A stretch of DNA of 64,000 nt, taken from assembly GCA_029260715.1 (NCBI GenBank), contig JAJDCS010000003.1, positions 113,180-177,179 of the forward strand. Reading direction: 5' to 3'. Shown here in pieces: positions 32,436-41,260 of the stretch. Below the pieces are notes generated by a model. That model had not been told where the DNA came from. It made no database searches and worked only from the letters and a program-made list of their open reading frames with translations. Made by a program: the position numbers and the translations under genes. Numbering within the stretch: the stretch's first letter is position 1; each line of letters starts with the position of its first letter. The DNA is from Phycisphaeraceae bacterium (GTDB taxonomy: Bacteria > Planctomycetota > Phycisphaerae > Phycisphaerales > Phycisphaeraceae).

Positions 32436-33989
32436 TCACCGACCCTCGGGCGCCGGTGGTTCAGCGGTCCCCTTGCCCTCTCGCGGCCAAAGCTTGCCGC
32501 TGTTCAGCGACGCCAGCTTGCGCAGCGCCGCTTTGGGCTGCTTCTTCGCGTCGATCAACCCGCTCATGGGCAGCTCCGCGTCCGGCCCGTCCGCCCACTG
32601 GTACCAAGCCACCGACTCAACAAACGGCTTGCTCAACGCGACCCGGCACACCGTCTCAAGCCACCGGCTCTGCACAAGCTGCGACCACGGCTTGCGCCAA
32701 TACCCCCCGGCCTCGTTGTCTTTGCCCGCGTCGCGCCGGTCGGCGTGTTTGCCCGTTTGCTTGGGCGCCGGGCCGCTGGGCGCGGCGATCGCCACCGTGC
32801 ACGGCTTACCCAAGTGCGCGTATTGGTCCAGCAGGTGGCTGATCTGTGTCAAGTCCCTTGCCCGTTGGCCGGGCTCGTCTTGGCCCATCAATAACTTGAT
32901 AATGAAACCGTCGAACGGGATCGCGTTCTGAACCAGCAGGTTCGCATAAAGCTGCGGCGGGATCGAGCGGTGGTTGCTCGCGTAGTACTCCCCGAACGGC
33001 TGGCAGACCTCCACCAACACCCTCGCCGCCGGCTGCGTCTTCTTGACCAGCATCGTGGTCATGCGCGACAGCTCCATAATCTGTTCAAAGTTGAAGTGGA
33101 AGTGCGTGTTCACGTGCAGACCCGATGCCACGTTCCAAGCCGTGACAACGTTCTTGTATCGCGTGGCCACTTGATGCGTGTGTTCGTAGATAAAATCGCG
33201 CACCGTCTCGTAGTCGCTTTCCCACAGGTAGACCCAGTCGGGCACGTGCCCCGGCTGAAGGCTGACCACCGGCCCGGCGATCACCGGGAACCGGCTCTGT
33301 GAGAGCCACGCGCACCACCGATCCATCAGCGCCCAGCGATACTCCCCCTCTTCGGGCGCCAGGTCCCGCCAGGTGATCGGGAGGTAAAAAAAATCGATGT
33401 TCGCAAGCAGCCCCGTGCCCAGCCGCTCCACGGGCTGGTCGATCGACATGCCGCAACCAATCGGGTGCTTGGGCGCCACCCCCGCCAACCGACGCGATAG
33501 CAGCAAATCCGCGTGCGCCAGCGCCAGCGCTTCGCTGGCGTCGATCGCCACCGCCAAACACCGCTTGGCGGTCTTGTCGCACCGCGCCGGGTCGTCGCCA
33601 CGGTAGCCCAGCGCCTTGATAAACAGACGCCGGGCCAGTTCCAGCCGCTTCGCCAGGGCCGCCGGCAGGCCGACATCAAACATCGCCCAGTCTTCCAACT
33701 TGACGTACAGCAACTGCACGCGGTGCCGCGCCAACTCCAAGCTCAACAGGTAGGGCTCGGGCCGGTCTTGCAGCAGGCACGTCTGAACCACCAACCGCCC
33801 GCACCCCTCGACAAGCTGTTGCAACGCCAACGCCGCGGACCCCGCGTCCCGCTTCTCACAGACAATCAGCCCGTTTTCAAACGCGATATTGGCACGCACC
33901 GGGTTGCCGTCCGGGCCGACCAGGTAAGCCTGCACCAGCGCACACCGCTTAGCGGGGCCACCACCGTCATATACACGAAACTTCAGCAT
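32436..33989 (-). CDS. GH10-like protein without catalytic glutamates
   Basis: The 517-residue product has an N-terminal ~190-residue region of a type found with planctomycete GH10 proteins (KFRVYDGGGPAKRCALVQAY; VRANIAFENGLIVCEKRDAG), then a barrel related to xylanase family 10: MSIDQPVERLGTGLLANIDF, FFYLPITWRDLAPEEGEYRW, VTAWNVASGLHVNTHFHFNF and WYQWADG. In active GH10 enzymes the acid/base is in W-(D/N)-V-V-N-E and the nucleophile in (I/V)-T-E-L-D; here the first site reads WNVASG and the candidate second site is VAIAAPSGP. Both glutamates are absent, so it may bind but not cut polysaccharide. The assignment is by motif only. Confidence 0.65.
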   Translation of the reverse strand: MLKFRVYDGGGPAKRCALVQAYLVGPDGNPVRANIAFENGLIVCEKRDAGSAALALQQLVEGCGRLVVQTCLLQDRPEPYLLSLELARHRVQLLYVKLEDWAMFDVGLPAALAKRLELARRLFIKALGYRGDDPARCDKTAKRCLAVAIDASEALALAHADLLLSRRLAGVAPKHPIGCGMSIDQPVERLGTGLLANIDFFYLPITWRDLAPEEGEYRWALMDRWCAWLSQSRFPVIAGPVVSLQPGHVPDWVYLWESDYETVRDFIYEHTHQVATRYKNVVTAWNVASGLHVNTHFHFNFEQIMELSRMTTMLVKKTQPAARVLVEVCQPFGEYYASNHRSIPPQLYANLLVQNAIPFDGFIIKLLMGQDEPGQRARDLTQISHLLDQYAHLGKPCTVAIAAPSGPAPKQTGKHADRRDAGKDNEAGGYWRKPWSQLVQSRWLETVCRVALSKPFVESVAWYQWADGPDAELPMSGLIDAKKQPKAALRKLASLNSGKLWPREGKGTAEPPAPEGR

Positions 33990-34294
33990 CCCGATCCTGT
34001 CACAAGCAACGCCCCGGCCGGATCGCCCACCCCCCGGCGGGGTGGACCCTGCCCAGGCCCATTCGCGTTAACTCCACCCGTTATATATTGCTTACGGTAT
34101 AATCTCGATTTAATCGCCGCACCAGCCCAAGCCCGGGCCAAACGCGGCAAGTGATAGATCGGTCGGCGGCAGTCGCCATCAAAGCGGCTCACGCCGAATC
34201 AACACCCTATTTGACGAGGGTTCATCGCGTGATAGTCTCCTTAATAAGTGCTGCCCGCAGTGTTGTTAACCATTCCAGATATGGGAGTAAGCCG

Positions 34295-36469
34295 ATGCAT
34301 CTGCTCCGAGCCGCGGCGATGGGTCTAATCATGGTGGCGGTGTCCACCGCGCCCGGCACAGCCAGGGCACAAGAGCAAACACCAGCCTCACTGTGGGGGG
34401 ATTTCAACCACTACGTACGTGTCGCCCGACCGGACCTGGCCCAGGCCGCCGCAGAGGCGCTCATGAGCAAAGCCAACCCCCAACAACTGCTCGATATCGT
34501 CGAGGCCAGCGAATACAAAGACTACGACCAAACACTCCAGCGAGCCTCACGGATCGAATCGCTACGCGACACCGCCCAACAAATAGCCGATCAGATCCAA
34601 GCCGCCAAGATCAAACGCAGCCGAGAACCCCAACGCATCCTCGACGACATCCAAAACCTCGCCAAGGGCAAACGCGCCAACTTCAACGCCACCCAACGGC
34701 TCAAAGCCGGCGGCCAATACGCGGCGCCCTACCTCCTGGCGGCGCTGCTCGACGAGGATCAACAAAAACTACACGCCGTGGTACTCGGCGCCATGGTCGA
34801 GATCGGCCTGCCCATGGTGTACCCCCTGTCCGTGGCGGTGCCGCACCTAGAGCCCGTGCCATTGGGGCAGACCGCCCAGGTGCTCGCGGAAATCGGCTAC
34901 CCACAGGCCCTGCCCTACCTCAAGCAGGTCCTTGAGACCAGCCGAGCCAACCCGCTGACACTCTCGATCATCCAATCCGCATTCGACCGCCTCGCCGAAG
35001 ACGCGAACATCTCCGTCCACACCAGCGCAGCCGAGCTGTTCTTGTCGCTGGGACTACGCCAATACACCGCGGGCACCAAAGGCACCGAAGCCCCAGGCTA
35101 CGACGCCGACACACAGCAAGGGCTTGTCTGGGAATACGACCGCGAAGCCGGCCTCGTGGCGATACCCGTACCCAGCGAAATCTACGCAGACGCCTTGGCC
35201 ATGCGCTCCGCCCAGCACGCGCTACGCCTCAGCCCACAGATGGACGAATCGCTCAGCCTCTGGCTGATGGCCAACCTCCGACGCGAAAACCGACTACCAC
35301 AAGGCGTCAAAGACAGGAGCTACCCCGCCGCCATGCACCCGCCGTCGTTCTATATCGAAATGGCCGGGCCCCTGCGCCAGCACGACGTCCTCGACCGAGC
35401 GCTCGAAGACAACGACATCGCGTTAGCCTTGGACGCCGTCGCCGCCCTCGCCTCCACCGCCGGAACAGAAGCGCTGATCAACCGCGAGGGCACGATACAA
35501 CCCCTGCTCCGCGCGTTGACTTACCCCGACCGGCGCGTCCGGTTCAACGCCGCCTTCGCCATGACTAACGCGCGACCCCGATTCACCTTCCCAGGCAGCG
35601 ACCTGGTCGTCCCCGTCTTGGCGGAGGCCGTGCGACAGAGCGCCTCTCGCCACGCCGTCGTCCTCACCCCACAGCCCGACACGCTCAACAGCCTCATGGC
35701 CACCGTGCGAGACCTCCAATACGAACCCATCGGCGGGCTCACACTCGACGAGGTCGCCGGGCAGATCAACGCAAGCCCCAGCGTCGACCTGATTGTGATC
35801 GAAGCAAGCGCCGGACGCGTCGCCGAAATCTTCAGGCAGACACTCAGCGACTACCGCTTGGCCTCCGTCCCGATCGTGGCGGTCGTCAAACCCATCGACA
35901 AAATCGAACTGGCGCGCCGACTAGGCGAAAACAGCAGGCTGTTCACCACCCTGCACCCCGAAAACCCGGGCAACGCAGCCACCGACAGCTTTAGAGACGT
36001 CTTCGAACGCGCACACCGCGCCAACTTCGGCGCCACCATCAACCCCCAAGAGTCGAAAACATTCGCCTCCACCGCGCTGGGACTGCTGCGCCAGATCGCC
36101 GCCAGCAACAGCACCGTGTACAACGTCTCCGACGCGCTGCCGACCCTGATACAAGCCCTCGGTGACGACCGACAAGAAATCGCCACCCAGGCGGCACGCG
36201 TGTTGGCCGTGATCGACGAACCCGCCGCACAGAGCGCCATCGCCGACGCCGCCATGGACGCCACACGACCGCTCAACCCACGCGTGGCGCTACTCGAAAG
36301 CCTCGCCGAGTCGGCGCGGTTCTACGGCAACGACCTAAGCGACGCCCAATTGGCCAAGCTGCTCGAACTGGTCAAAACCTCACGCGGCGGCCTGGTCAAC
36401 GCCGGCGCACAAGCCTACGGCGCGCTGACACTACCAACCTCCGACGTGGTGCAGTTGATCGCGAGATAA
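34295..36469 (+). CDS. Secreted HEAT-repeat protein with receiver-like segment
   Basis: The ~724-residue product has a signal peptide (MHLLRAAAMGLIMVAVSTAP, cleavage near ARAQ). It contains HEAT-like helical pairs, e.g. TLIQALGDDRQEIATQAARVLAVID and the repeats around 95-200, which usually build protein-binding solenoids. Residues ~440-560 read like a degenerate response-regulator receiver fold (HAVVLTP..., PSVDLIVIEASAG, VPIVAVVKPIDKIELAR), which is unusual in an exported protein. ATG 34295 is chosen for the signal peptide; the upstream in-frame extension is not used. A TATAAT at 34098-34103 may be its -10 element. Confidence 0.7.
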   Translation: MHLLRAAAMGLIMVAVSTAPGTARAQEQTPASLWGDFNHYVRVARPDLAQAAAEALMSKANPQQLLDIVEASEYKDYDQTLQRASRIESLRDTAQQIADQIQAAKIKRSREPQRILDDIQNLAKGKRANFNATQRLKAGGQYAAPYLLAALLDEDQQKLHAVVLGAMVEIGLPMVYPLSVAVPHLEPVPLGQTAQVLAEIGYPQALPYLKQVLETSRANPLTLSIIQSAFDRLAEDANISVHTSAAELFLSLGLRQYTAGTKGTEAPGYDADTQQGLVWEYDREAGLVAIPVPSEIYADALAMRSAQHALRLSPQMDESLSLWLMANLRRENRLPQGVKDRSYPAAMHPPSFYIEMAGPLRQHDVLDRALEDNDIALALDAVAALASTAGTEALINREGTIQPLLRALTYPDRRVRFNAAFAMTNARPRFTFPGSDLVVPVLAEAVRQSASRHAVVLTPQPDTLNSLMATVRDLQYEPIGGLTLDEVAGQINASPSVDLIVIEASAGRVAEIFRQTLSDYRLASVPIVAVVKPIDKIELARRLGENSRLFTTLHPENPGNAATDSFRDVFERAHRANFGATINPQESKTFASTALGLLRQIAASNSTVYNVSDALPTLIQALGDDRQEIATQAARVLAVIDEPAAQSAIADAAMDATRPLNPRVALLESLAESARFYGNDLSDAQLAKLLELVKTSRGGLVNAGAQAYGALTLPTSDVVQLIAR

Positions 36470-36496
36470 CGTGTATCTGGATTAACAGTAAGCCAC

Positions 36497-36549
36497 CCGC
36501 TACGAGCCGTCCGCCTCAGGCGGATCAGGGAGCGGTCTCCGGGCGATCC
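36497..36549 (+). repeat. CGCTACGAGCCG...GGGCGATC repeat with nested palindrome
   Basis: CGCTACGAGCCG, TCCGCCTCAGGCGGAT (36510-36525), then CAGGGAGCGGTCTCCGGGCG. It is the same unit as in 3271-3322 and, reversed, 9707-9750. Confidence 0.7.
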
Positions 36550-36642
36550 GCAAACAACTTAACATGCAACAGACTCTGAACTCACCGCTTGTGCGTGACA
36601 GAGTGCAGTCTCCTCCGCGCGCGGCGTCGCAAACACACAACA

Positions 36643-36684
36643 TAAAAAAAAGGTGGGCCACCGAACTCTCGCCCGGTGGCCCAC
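36643..36684 (-). terminator. Rho-independent terminator of rnpB
   Basis: On the minus strand: GTGGGCCACCG, loop, CGGTGGCCCAC, then CTTTTTTTT. An 11-bp stem and an eight-T tract directly after the RNase P RNA. Confidence 0.85.
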
Positions 36685-36690
36685 AACGGT

Positions 36691-37135
36691 TTAGCGGCGT
36701 GACGCCTAAGCCGAATTCTGTCCCGACCCGACACATGCCGCCGGACAAGCCGGCAACACACAACGGACCGGGGGCGGCCATTTCTCTATGCCGCCCGTTG
36801 CCGAGCGGCTATAGCGGCCTACCCGCGCCCACCCGCTTAACGCGGGTTAACCGGACCGGTCACCGCCCGCGGGGGCGGAGGCACTGCTTGGCCTTGCACG
36901 CGGTGGGGCTTGCCATGCCCGGGCTGTCACCAACCCGGCGGTGCGCTCTTACCGCACCTTTTCACCCTTGCCTGTGCCCAGCCGCAGCCGGGCCATCGGC
37001 GGTGTGTTTTCTGTGGCGCTGTCCCTCATCCGCCTCAGGCGGATGGGTGGGCGTTACCCACCACCGTGTCCTGCCGTGTTCGGACTTTCCTCCCGCCGGC
37101 CTAAACCAGCGGGCGGCCGCCGCGCCACGCCACTA
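36691..37135 (-). ncRNA. rnpB: RNase P RNA (rnpB), bacterial type A
   Basis: The catalytic RNA that trims tRNA 5' ends. Reading the minus strand from ~37135: P1 5' arm AGTGGCGTG pairs with CACGCCGCT at the 3' end; then GGGAGGAAAGTCCGAACACGG (CR-I), CAGGACACGG..., GGTAACGCC (CR-II/III), GCCACAGAAAACACACCGCC and, near the 3' end, GACAGAATTCGGCTTA, all universal type A landmarks. The total is about 445 nt, slightly long. The P12 position carries CATCCGCCTGAGGCGGATG, which is the nested palindrome present in many intergenic repeats of the window (37028-37044). A strong terminator follows at 36643-36684. Confidence 0.92.
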
Positions 37136-37233
37136 AGTAATAATACGCCACCAAGCCCACCCCACTCAACACGGCACACGCCCCCACCGCCGGGGTATCG
37201 CCGGTGGCAACGTTGTGTGATACCTTGCTACCC

Positions 37234-38280
37234 ATGCCCAGCGATCAAGACCACGACACCGTGATCTGGCTCGACGCCGATCGGGCCGACCTCGTCCAGC
37301 GGGTCGTACACGCCATGGGCAACGCCCCGCGCGTCGTCGGCATCGGCGGGCCACGCCAGGCACAAATCAATCAACTCGCCAAGCAACTCGCCTGCCCACA
37401 CGAAGACGACATCCGCAAGCTGCTCATCGACCACCCCGCGAAGTTCCTTTTGTTGGCGTCCATGCAAGGCGTAGGCCCAAGCGACGCCCTGACGGCTATC
37501 GAGCAAGGGTTTACCGTGTTAACGCTTGAGCCGATCGTCTCGGACATCAGCCAGCCGGCGCTATCCGAACCGCTCTTAGCCGCCGCCGGCGCCGGCCCGT
37601 CACGCTCAACAACCGGCAGAGCCGCGCCCGGCGCGCAACCGCCATTGACAAGCGTCGTGTGGCTGCCCGCGTTTGAGCGGAGCAAGGGATGGGTCAGCGC
37701 CGCCGACCCCGACCTAGGCCCGCCCCAAGCCGTCTTCTTTGCCGGCACGGGACAGCCCACCGATTGCTCCCTGTTCGCCAGGCTGTTTGACGCGTGGCGA
37801 ACCGTGCTGGGCGTTGTCGCCCAACTGCCCGAGCGCATCGACGCGGCGCTAAGCGGCCCACTACCCGAAGCGCCCGAAAACCCCAGGGGCATCACCGGCC
37901 ACATCAACGCCCTGGCGCGCTTCGCCAACGGCGCCACCGCCGCGGTCCAAGTCAGCGACCGCGCCGCGCAGCTCGAACGCACACTGCAAATCATCTCACC
38001 CCAAGGCCACCTGCTCGCCACCGACACCGGCTACCAATTGTTCGACGCCGCCGGGCACCGCCAAGACCAGTCCGATCAAAAGCCCCAAGCCGTGGACTAC
38101 GCGACCCTCGTGGCCTCGCACTGGAAAGACCTGATTAGCGACACAAACACCGCCAAGCCACCAACGCCCACAACCGTCCGCGACGCGTCCGTCCTGGCCT
38201 GCTGCATGGCCTGCCTGCTCAGCGCACGCACCACCCAGCCCGAAAGCCCCGCCATGCTCTTAAAACTACACGCACGCTAA
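37234..38280 (+). CDS. Gfo/Idh/MocA-like oxidoreductase-fold protein
   Basis: The ~348-residue product starts at ATG 37234 (MPSDQDHDTVIWLDADRADL). The N-terminal Rossmann-like part has VVHAMGNAPRVVGIGGPRQA, DIRKLLIDHPAKFLLLASM and AIEQGFTVLTLEPI, where the Gfo/Idh/MocA family usually has the catalytic E-K-P and here reads LEPI. The C-terminal half has a GHINALARFANGATAAVQVS sheet segment. NAD-binding glycines look incomplete, so an active oxidoreductase is not certain. The assignment is moderate. It runs head-to-head with rnpB and is followed by tRNA-Gln. Confidence 0.6.
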   Translation: MPSDQDHDTVIWLDADRADLVQRVVHAMGNAPRVVGIGGPRQAQINQLAKQLACPHEDDIRKLLIDHPAKFLLLASMQGVGPSDALTAIEQGFTVLTLEPIVSDISQPALSEPLLAAAGAGPSRSTTGRAAPGAQPPLTSVVWLPAFERSKGWVSAADPDLGPPQAVFFAGTGQPTDCSLFARLFDAWRTVLGVVAQLPERIDAALSGPLPEAPENPRGITGHINALARFANGATAAVQVSDRAAQLERTLQIISPQGHLLATDTGYQLFDAAGHRQDQSDQKPQAVDYATLVASHWKDLISDTNTAKPPTPTTVRDASVLACCMACLLSARTTQPESPAMLLKLHAR

Positions 38281-38343
38281 ACCCACACAACCCACCCCAC
38301 GCCCGCCCGCCCGACACCCCCATGCCCCGCCCTCGCTTTTGCG

Positions 38344-38349
38344 TATAAT
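38344..38349 (+). promoter_or_regulatory. Possible -10 element of the tRNA-Gln promoter
   Basis: A consensus TATAAT lies 22 bp before the tRNA 5' end. The -35 region (CCTCGC...) is not a clear match. Confidence 0.4.
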
Positions 38350-38370
38350 GCCTGCGATTATTGACCCCAT

Positions 38371-38441
38371 TAGCCCGTAGTGTAACGGTAACACCCCAGT
38401 TTTTGGTACTGGTATTCCAGGTTCGAATCCTGGCGGGCTAG
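38371..38441 (+). tRNA. tRNA-Gln (TTG)
   Basis: Acceptor stem TAGCCCG pairs with CGGGCTA, discriminator G at 38441. The anticodon arm CCAGT-TTTTGGT-ACTGG has anticodon TTG, and the T arm is CCAGGTTCGAATCCTGG. CCA is not encoded. Confidence 0.95.
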
Positions 38442-38494
38442 CTTAATACATACTTGCACATCATCGAGCCGCCGATACCCTGCACCCGTACACC

Positions 38495-39328
38495 ATGGCC
38501 GCTGACGACGCTATAGACCGCGCTTCGCCTCTTTCGGGCTCAACCACCGCCCCGCAGGCGATCATTCTCGCCGCCGGCAAGGGCACGCGCATGGGCGGCG
38601 ACCTGCCCAAAGTCGCCTACGAGGTCGCGGGCCGGCCAATGGTCTGGTGGGTCGTGCGGGCCTGCCTCGAAGCAGGCGTCTCGCGCTGCCTCATCGTCGT
38701 CGGATACCACGCCCAACAGGTCAAAGACGCGCTGACTGACTACCACGATTCGTGCGCGTTTGTACGCCAGGACGAGCAACTGGGCACCGGCCACGCCACG
38801 CAAATGGCCGGGCCGCTGTTCGACGGCCAACCCCCCGCCGACGTGTTCGTCCTGCCCGGCGATGGGCCCCTGATCAAGCCCCAAACACTCTCAAAACTGC
38901 TAGACACCCACCGATCCGCCGCAGCCGCCGCCACGCTGGTCACCTCCGTGCTCGACGACCCCACCGGGTACGGCCGAGTCATCCGCGACAACACCAACGC
39001 CTTCCAAGCCATCATCGAACAGAAAGACGCCACACCCCAACAAAAACAAGTCCGCGAGATCAACACCGGCTACTACTGCTTCCAGAGCAACCACCTGTTC
39101 GAGAGCCTGGCCAACATCACCAACACCAACAACCAAGGCGAGTTCTACCTCACCGACGTTCCGGGTATTTTGAAACAAGCAGGCCGAACCGTCGCGATCG
39201 TCGGCAACGCCCCGCCCCAAGAGGTGATGGGCGTCAACACGCCCCAGCAACTCGACGAAGTGGACAGGATCATGCGTGCCTCACAAGCCCAACCCAGCGC
39301 CAACCGCAAAACAAAGGAATCCGCATGA
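38495..39328 (+). CDS. GlmU-type NTP transferase (uridylyltransferase domain only)
   Basis: The 277-residue product has the nucleotidyltransferase signature AIILAAGKGTRMGGDLPKV (G-x-G-T-R-M, then K), PMVWWVV, a DEQLGTGHATQMAGP segment, VLPGDGPLI, the DDPTGYGRVIRDN loop and EINTGYYCFQSNHLFE, matching the N-terminal half of GlmU that makes UDP-N-acetylglucosamine from UTP and GlcNAc-1-P. The left-handed beta-helix acetyltransferase half of GlmU is missing, so glucosamine-1-P acetylation must be done elsewhere. It overlaps the next gene, prs, by 4 bp (ATGA). Confidence 0.85.
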   Translation: MAADDAIDRASPLSGSTTAPQAIILAAGKGTRMGGDLPKVAYEVAGRPMVWWVVRACLEAGVSRCLIVVGYHAQQVKDALTDYHDSCAFVRQDEQLGTGHATQMAGPLFDGQPPADVFVLPGDGPLIKPQTLSKLLDTHRSAAAAATLVTSVLDDPTGYGRVIRDNTNAFQAIIEQKDATPQQKQVREINTGYYCFQSNHLFESLANITNTNNQGEFYLTDVPGILKQAGRTVAIVGNAPPQEVMGVNTPQQLDEVDRIMRASQAQPSANRKTKESA

Positions 39329-40323
39329 CCTGCCCCGACAGCGACGACCTGAAGATCTTCTGCGGCCGAGCCAGCCGTGAGCTGTGCGAACGCATATGCA
39401 ACCACCTGGGCCTGCCCATAGGACAGGGGCACACGCACATGTTCCCCGACGGCGAGATCATCGTAAAACTCGAAGAAGACGTGCGCGGACGCGACTGCTT
39501 CATCATCCAGAGCACCTACCACCCGGTGAACGCCCACCTGATGGAACTGCTGATCTACATCGACTGCCTCCGCCGCGCCAGCGCCCGACGGATCACCGCC
39601 GTCCTGCCCTACTTCGGATACGCCCGCCAAGACCGCAAAGACGAGGGGCGCACGCCCATCACCGCCAAGCTCGTCGCCAACCTCATCTCCACCGCAGGCG
39701 CCGACCGCGTGCTAGCCATGGACATGCACGCCGAGCAGATACAGGGGTTCTTCGACATCCCCGTCGACCACCTGCACGCCGCCCCCGTGATCGTCGAGCA
39801 CCTGCTAAGCATCCGCGACGAATGGGGCAAGATGACGCTCGTCAGCCCCGACGTCGGCAACGTGAAAGTCGCCAACAAATACGCCTCGTGGCTCGGCGGC
39901 GACCTGGCCATCATCGACAAACGCCGCAAAAGCGGCACCGAGGTCGAGTCCACCCACATCATCGGCGACGTCAAAGACTCAACCGTTATGATGGTCGACG
40001 ACATGATCTCCACCGGCGGGACCATGTGCGAAGCCGCAAAACTCGTCATGGAGTACGGCGCCAAGCAGGTCATCGCCGCCTGCACCCACCCCGTGCTCGT
40101 GGGCCTGGCCCTGGAACGACTCGCCGAGTCGCCCATCCGAAAGGTGATCACCACCGACACCATCCCTACCAAACCGCGCTGCAAACCGTTAGAATCAAAG
40201 CTCGTGGAACTGAGCGTGGCCGGCTTGTTGGGCGAGGCGATCCACCGGATACACCACCACAAGTCCGTGTCGATACTGTTCCAGTTTAACGGTGACGGCA
40301 AACGGCCATATGACAAACAATAG
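39325..40323 (+). CDS. prs: Ribose-phosphate pyrophosphokinase
   Basis: PRPP synthase makes phosphoribosyl pyrophosphate from ribose-5-P and ATP for nucleotide, His and Trp synthesis. The 332-residue product has the family order: KIFCGRASRELCERI, GDGEI-like FPDGEIIVKLEEDVRGRDCF, LMELLIYIDCLRRASARRIT, the catalytic AVLPYFGYARQDRKDEGRTP loop, MDMHAEQIQGFFDIPVDH, VSPDVGN, and the PRPP-binding VMMVDDMISTGGTM. ATG 39325 overlaps the stop codon of the GlmU-type gene and has AAAGGAA upstream. The prs-rplY-pth order that follows is common in bacteria. Confidence 0.96.
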   Translation: MTCPDSDDLKIFCGRASRELCERICNHLGLPIGQGHTHMFPDGEIIVKLEEDVRGRDCFIIQSTYHPVNAHLMELLIYIDCLRRASARRITAVLPYFGYARQDRKDEGRTPITAKLVANLISTAGADRVLAMDMHAEQIQGFFDIPVDHLHAAPVIVEHLLSIRDEWGKMTLVSPDVGNVKVANKYASWLGGDLAIIDKRRKSGTEVESTHIIGDVKDSTVMMVDDMISTGGTMCEAAKLVMEYGAKQVIAACTHPVLVGLALERLAESPIRKVITTDTIPTKPRCKPLESKLVELSVAGLLGEAIHRIHHHKSVSILFQFNGDGKRPYDKQ

Positions 40324-40352
40324 GCCCGAATGTCGGGGTTTTCGCAGGTTCC

Positions 40353-40411
40353 GGGGGGGTGCCCGGAGGTTCTGAGGATTCCGGGGGTTTCCGGGGGTTT
40401 CCGGGGGGGGT
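40353..40411 (+). repeat. G-rich stretch of TTCCGGGGG repeats
   Basis: Between prs and rplY the plus strand has GGGGGGG, then further on TTCCGGGGG units (GGGGG-TTTCC-GGGGG-TTTCC-GGGGGGGG). Four long G-runs with short loops could form a G-quadruplex in DNA or mRNA. Confidence 0.6.
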
Positions 40412-40502
40412 GTCACTCTTGGGCCAGACCGCCTATCATCACGGACTACGAGATTCAGCAGGCACGTGGGCCGATTAAGCCCGCCAACAGGAAGCAGACG
40501 TT

Positions 40503-41144
40503 ATGGCAACCCAACAGATCCAAAAAATAGAAGCCAACCCCCGCGACAGCGTTGGCACACACAGCACCAAAGCACTACGCACAAGCGGACAGATGCCCGC
40601 CGTGATCTACGGACACAAGCAAGACCCGGTCCACATCAGCTTCAATCAGAAGCAGATCACCGACTTGCTGCACACGCAAGCCCACATCGTCGAAGTCGTC
40701 GTGGGCGCCAAGACGGAGCCGTGCCTGATCAAAGACGTCCAGTGGGACCACCTGGGAGCCCACATCCTCCACGTGGACTTGGCACGCGTGGACATGACCG
40801 AGAAAGTCACCGTGAACGTCGAGATCGAGTTGCTCGGCGAGGCCATTGGCCTCAAGCAAGCCGGGGCGTTCCTGCAGCACCCGATGGACGAGATCCAAGT
40901 CGAGTGCCTCGCGTCGCAGATACCCGACAAGATCACCATTGACATCAGCGCACTGGACGCCGGGCAATCGCTCAACGTAAGCGACCTGCAACTGCCCTCG
41001 GGCGTCGTCGCGATCGACGACCCGGAAACCATGGTCGCCTCCATCCAGATTGTCGAAGAGGAGCCCGAAGAGGTTCCCGCCGTCGAAGCCGCAGCCGAGC
41101 CGGAAGTCATCGGGAAGAAAGAAACGCCGGACGAGCAGCCCTAG
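40503..41144 (+). CDS. rplY: 50S ribosomal protein L25/general stress protein Ctc
   Basis: The 213-residue product is the long, two-domain (TL5/Ctc-type) form that binds 5S rRNA. The N-terminal 5S-binding domain has KIEANPRDSVGTHSTKALRT, GQMPAVIYGH and the LIKDVQWDHLGAHILHVDLA motif; the C-terminal beta domain ends in QIPDKITIDISALDAGQSLN and DLQLPSGV. An acidic tail (EEEPEEVPAVEAAAEPEV) follows. The order prs-rplY-pth points to a joint operon for nucleotide supply and translation quality. Confidence 0.96.
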   Translation: MATQQIQKIEANPRDSVGTHSTKALRTSGQMPAVIYGHKQDPVHISFNQKQITDLLHTQAHIVEVVVGAKTEPCLIKDVQWDHLGAHILHVDLARVDMTEKVTVNVEIELLGEAIGLKQAGAFLQHPMDEIQVECLASQIPDKITIDISALDAGQSLNVSDLQLPSGVVAIDDPETMVASIQIVEEEPEEVPAVEAAAEPEVIGKKETPDEQP

Positions 41145-41260
41145 CGGCGACACGCTTGTCGACGTAACCACGACGACCGACTCGATCACAATCAACCCCG
41201 AAGCCCAGGGATTGAACAGCCCAGCTTCAGTGGGTTTTCACACACTCGACAGAAATAACC

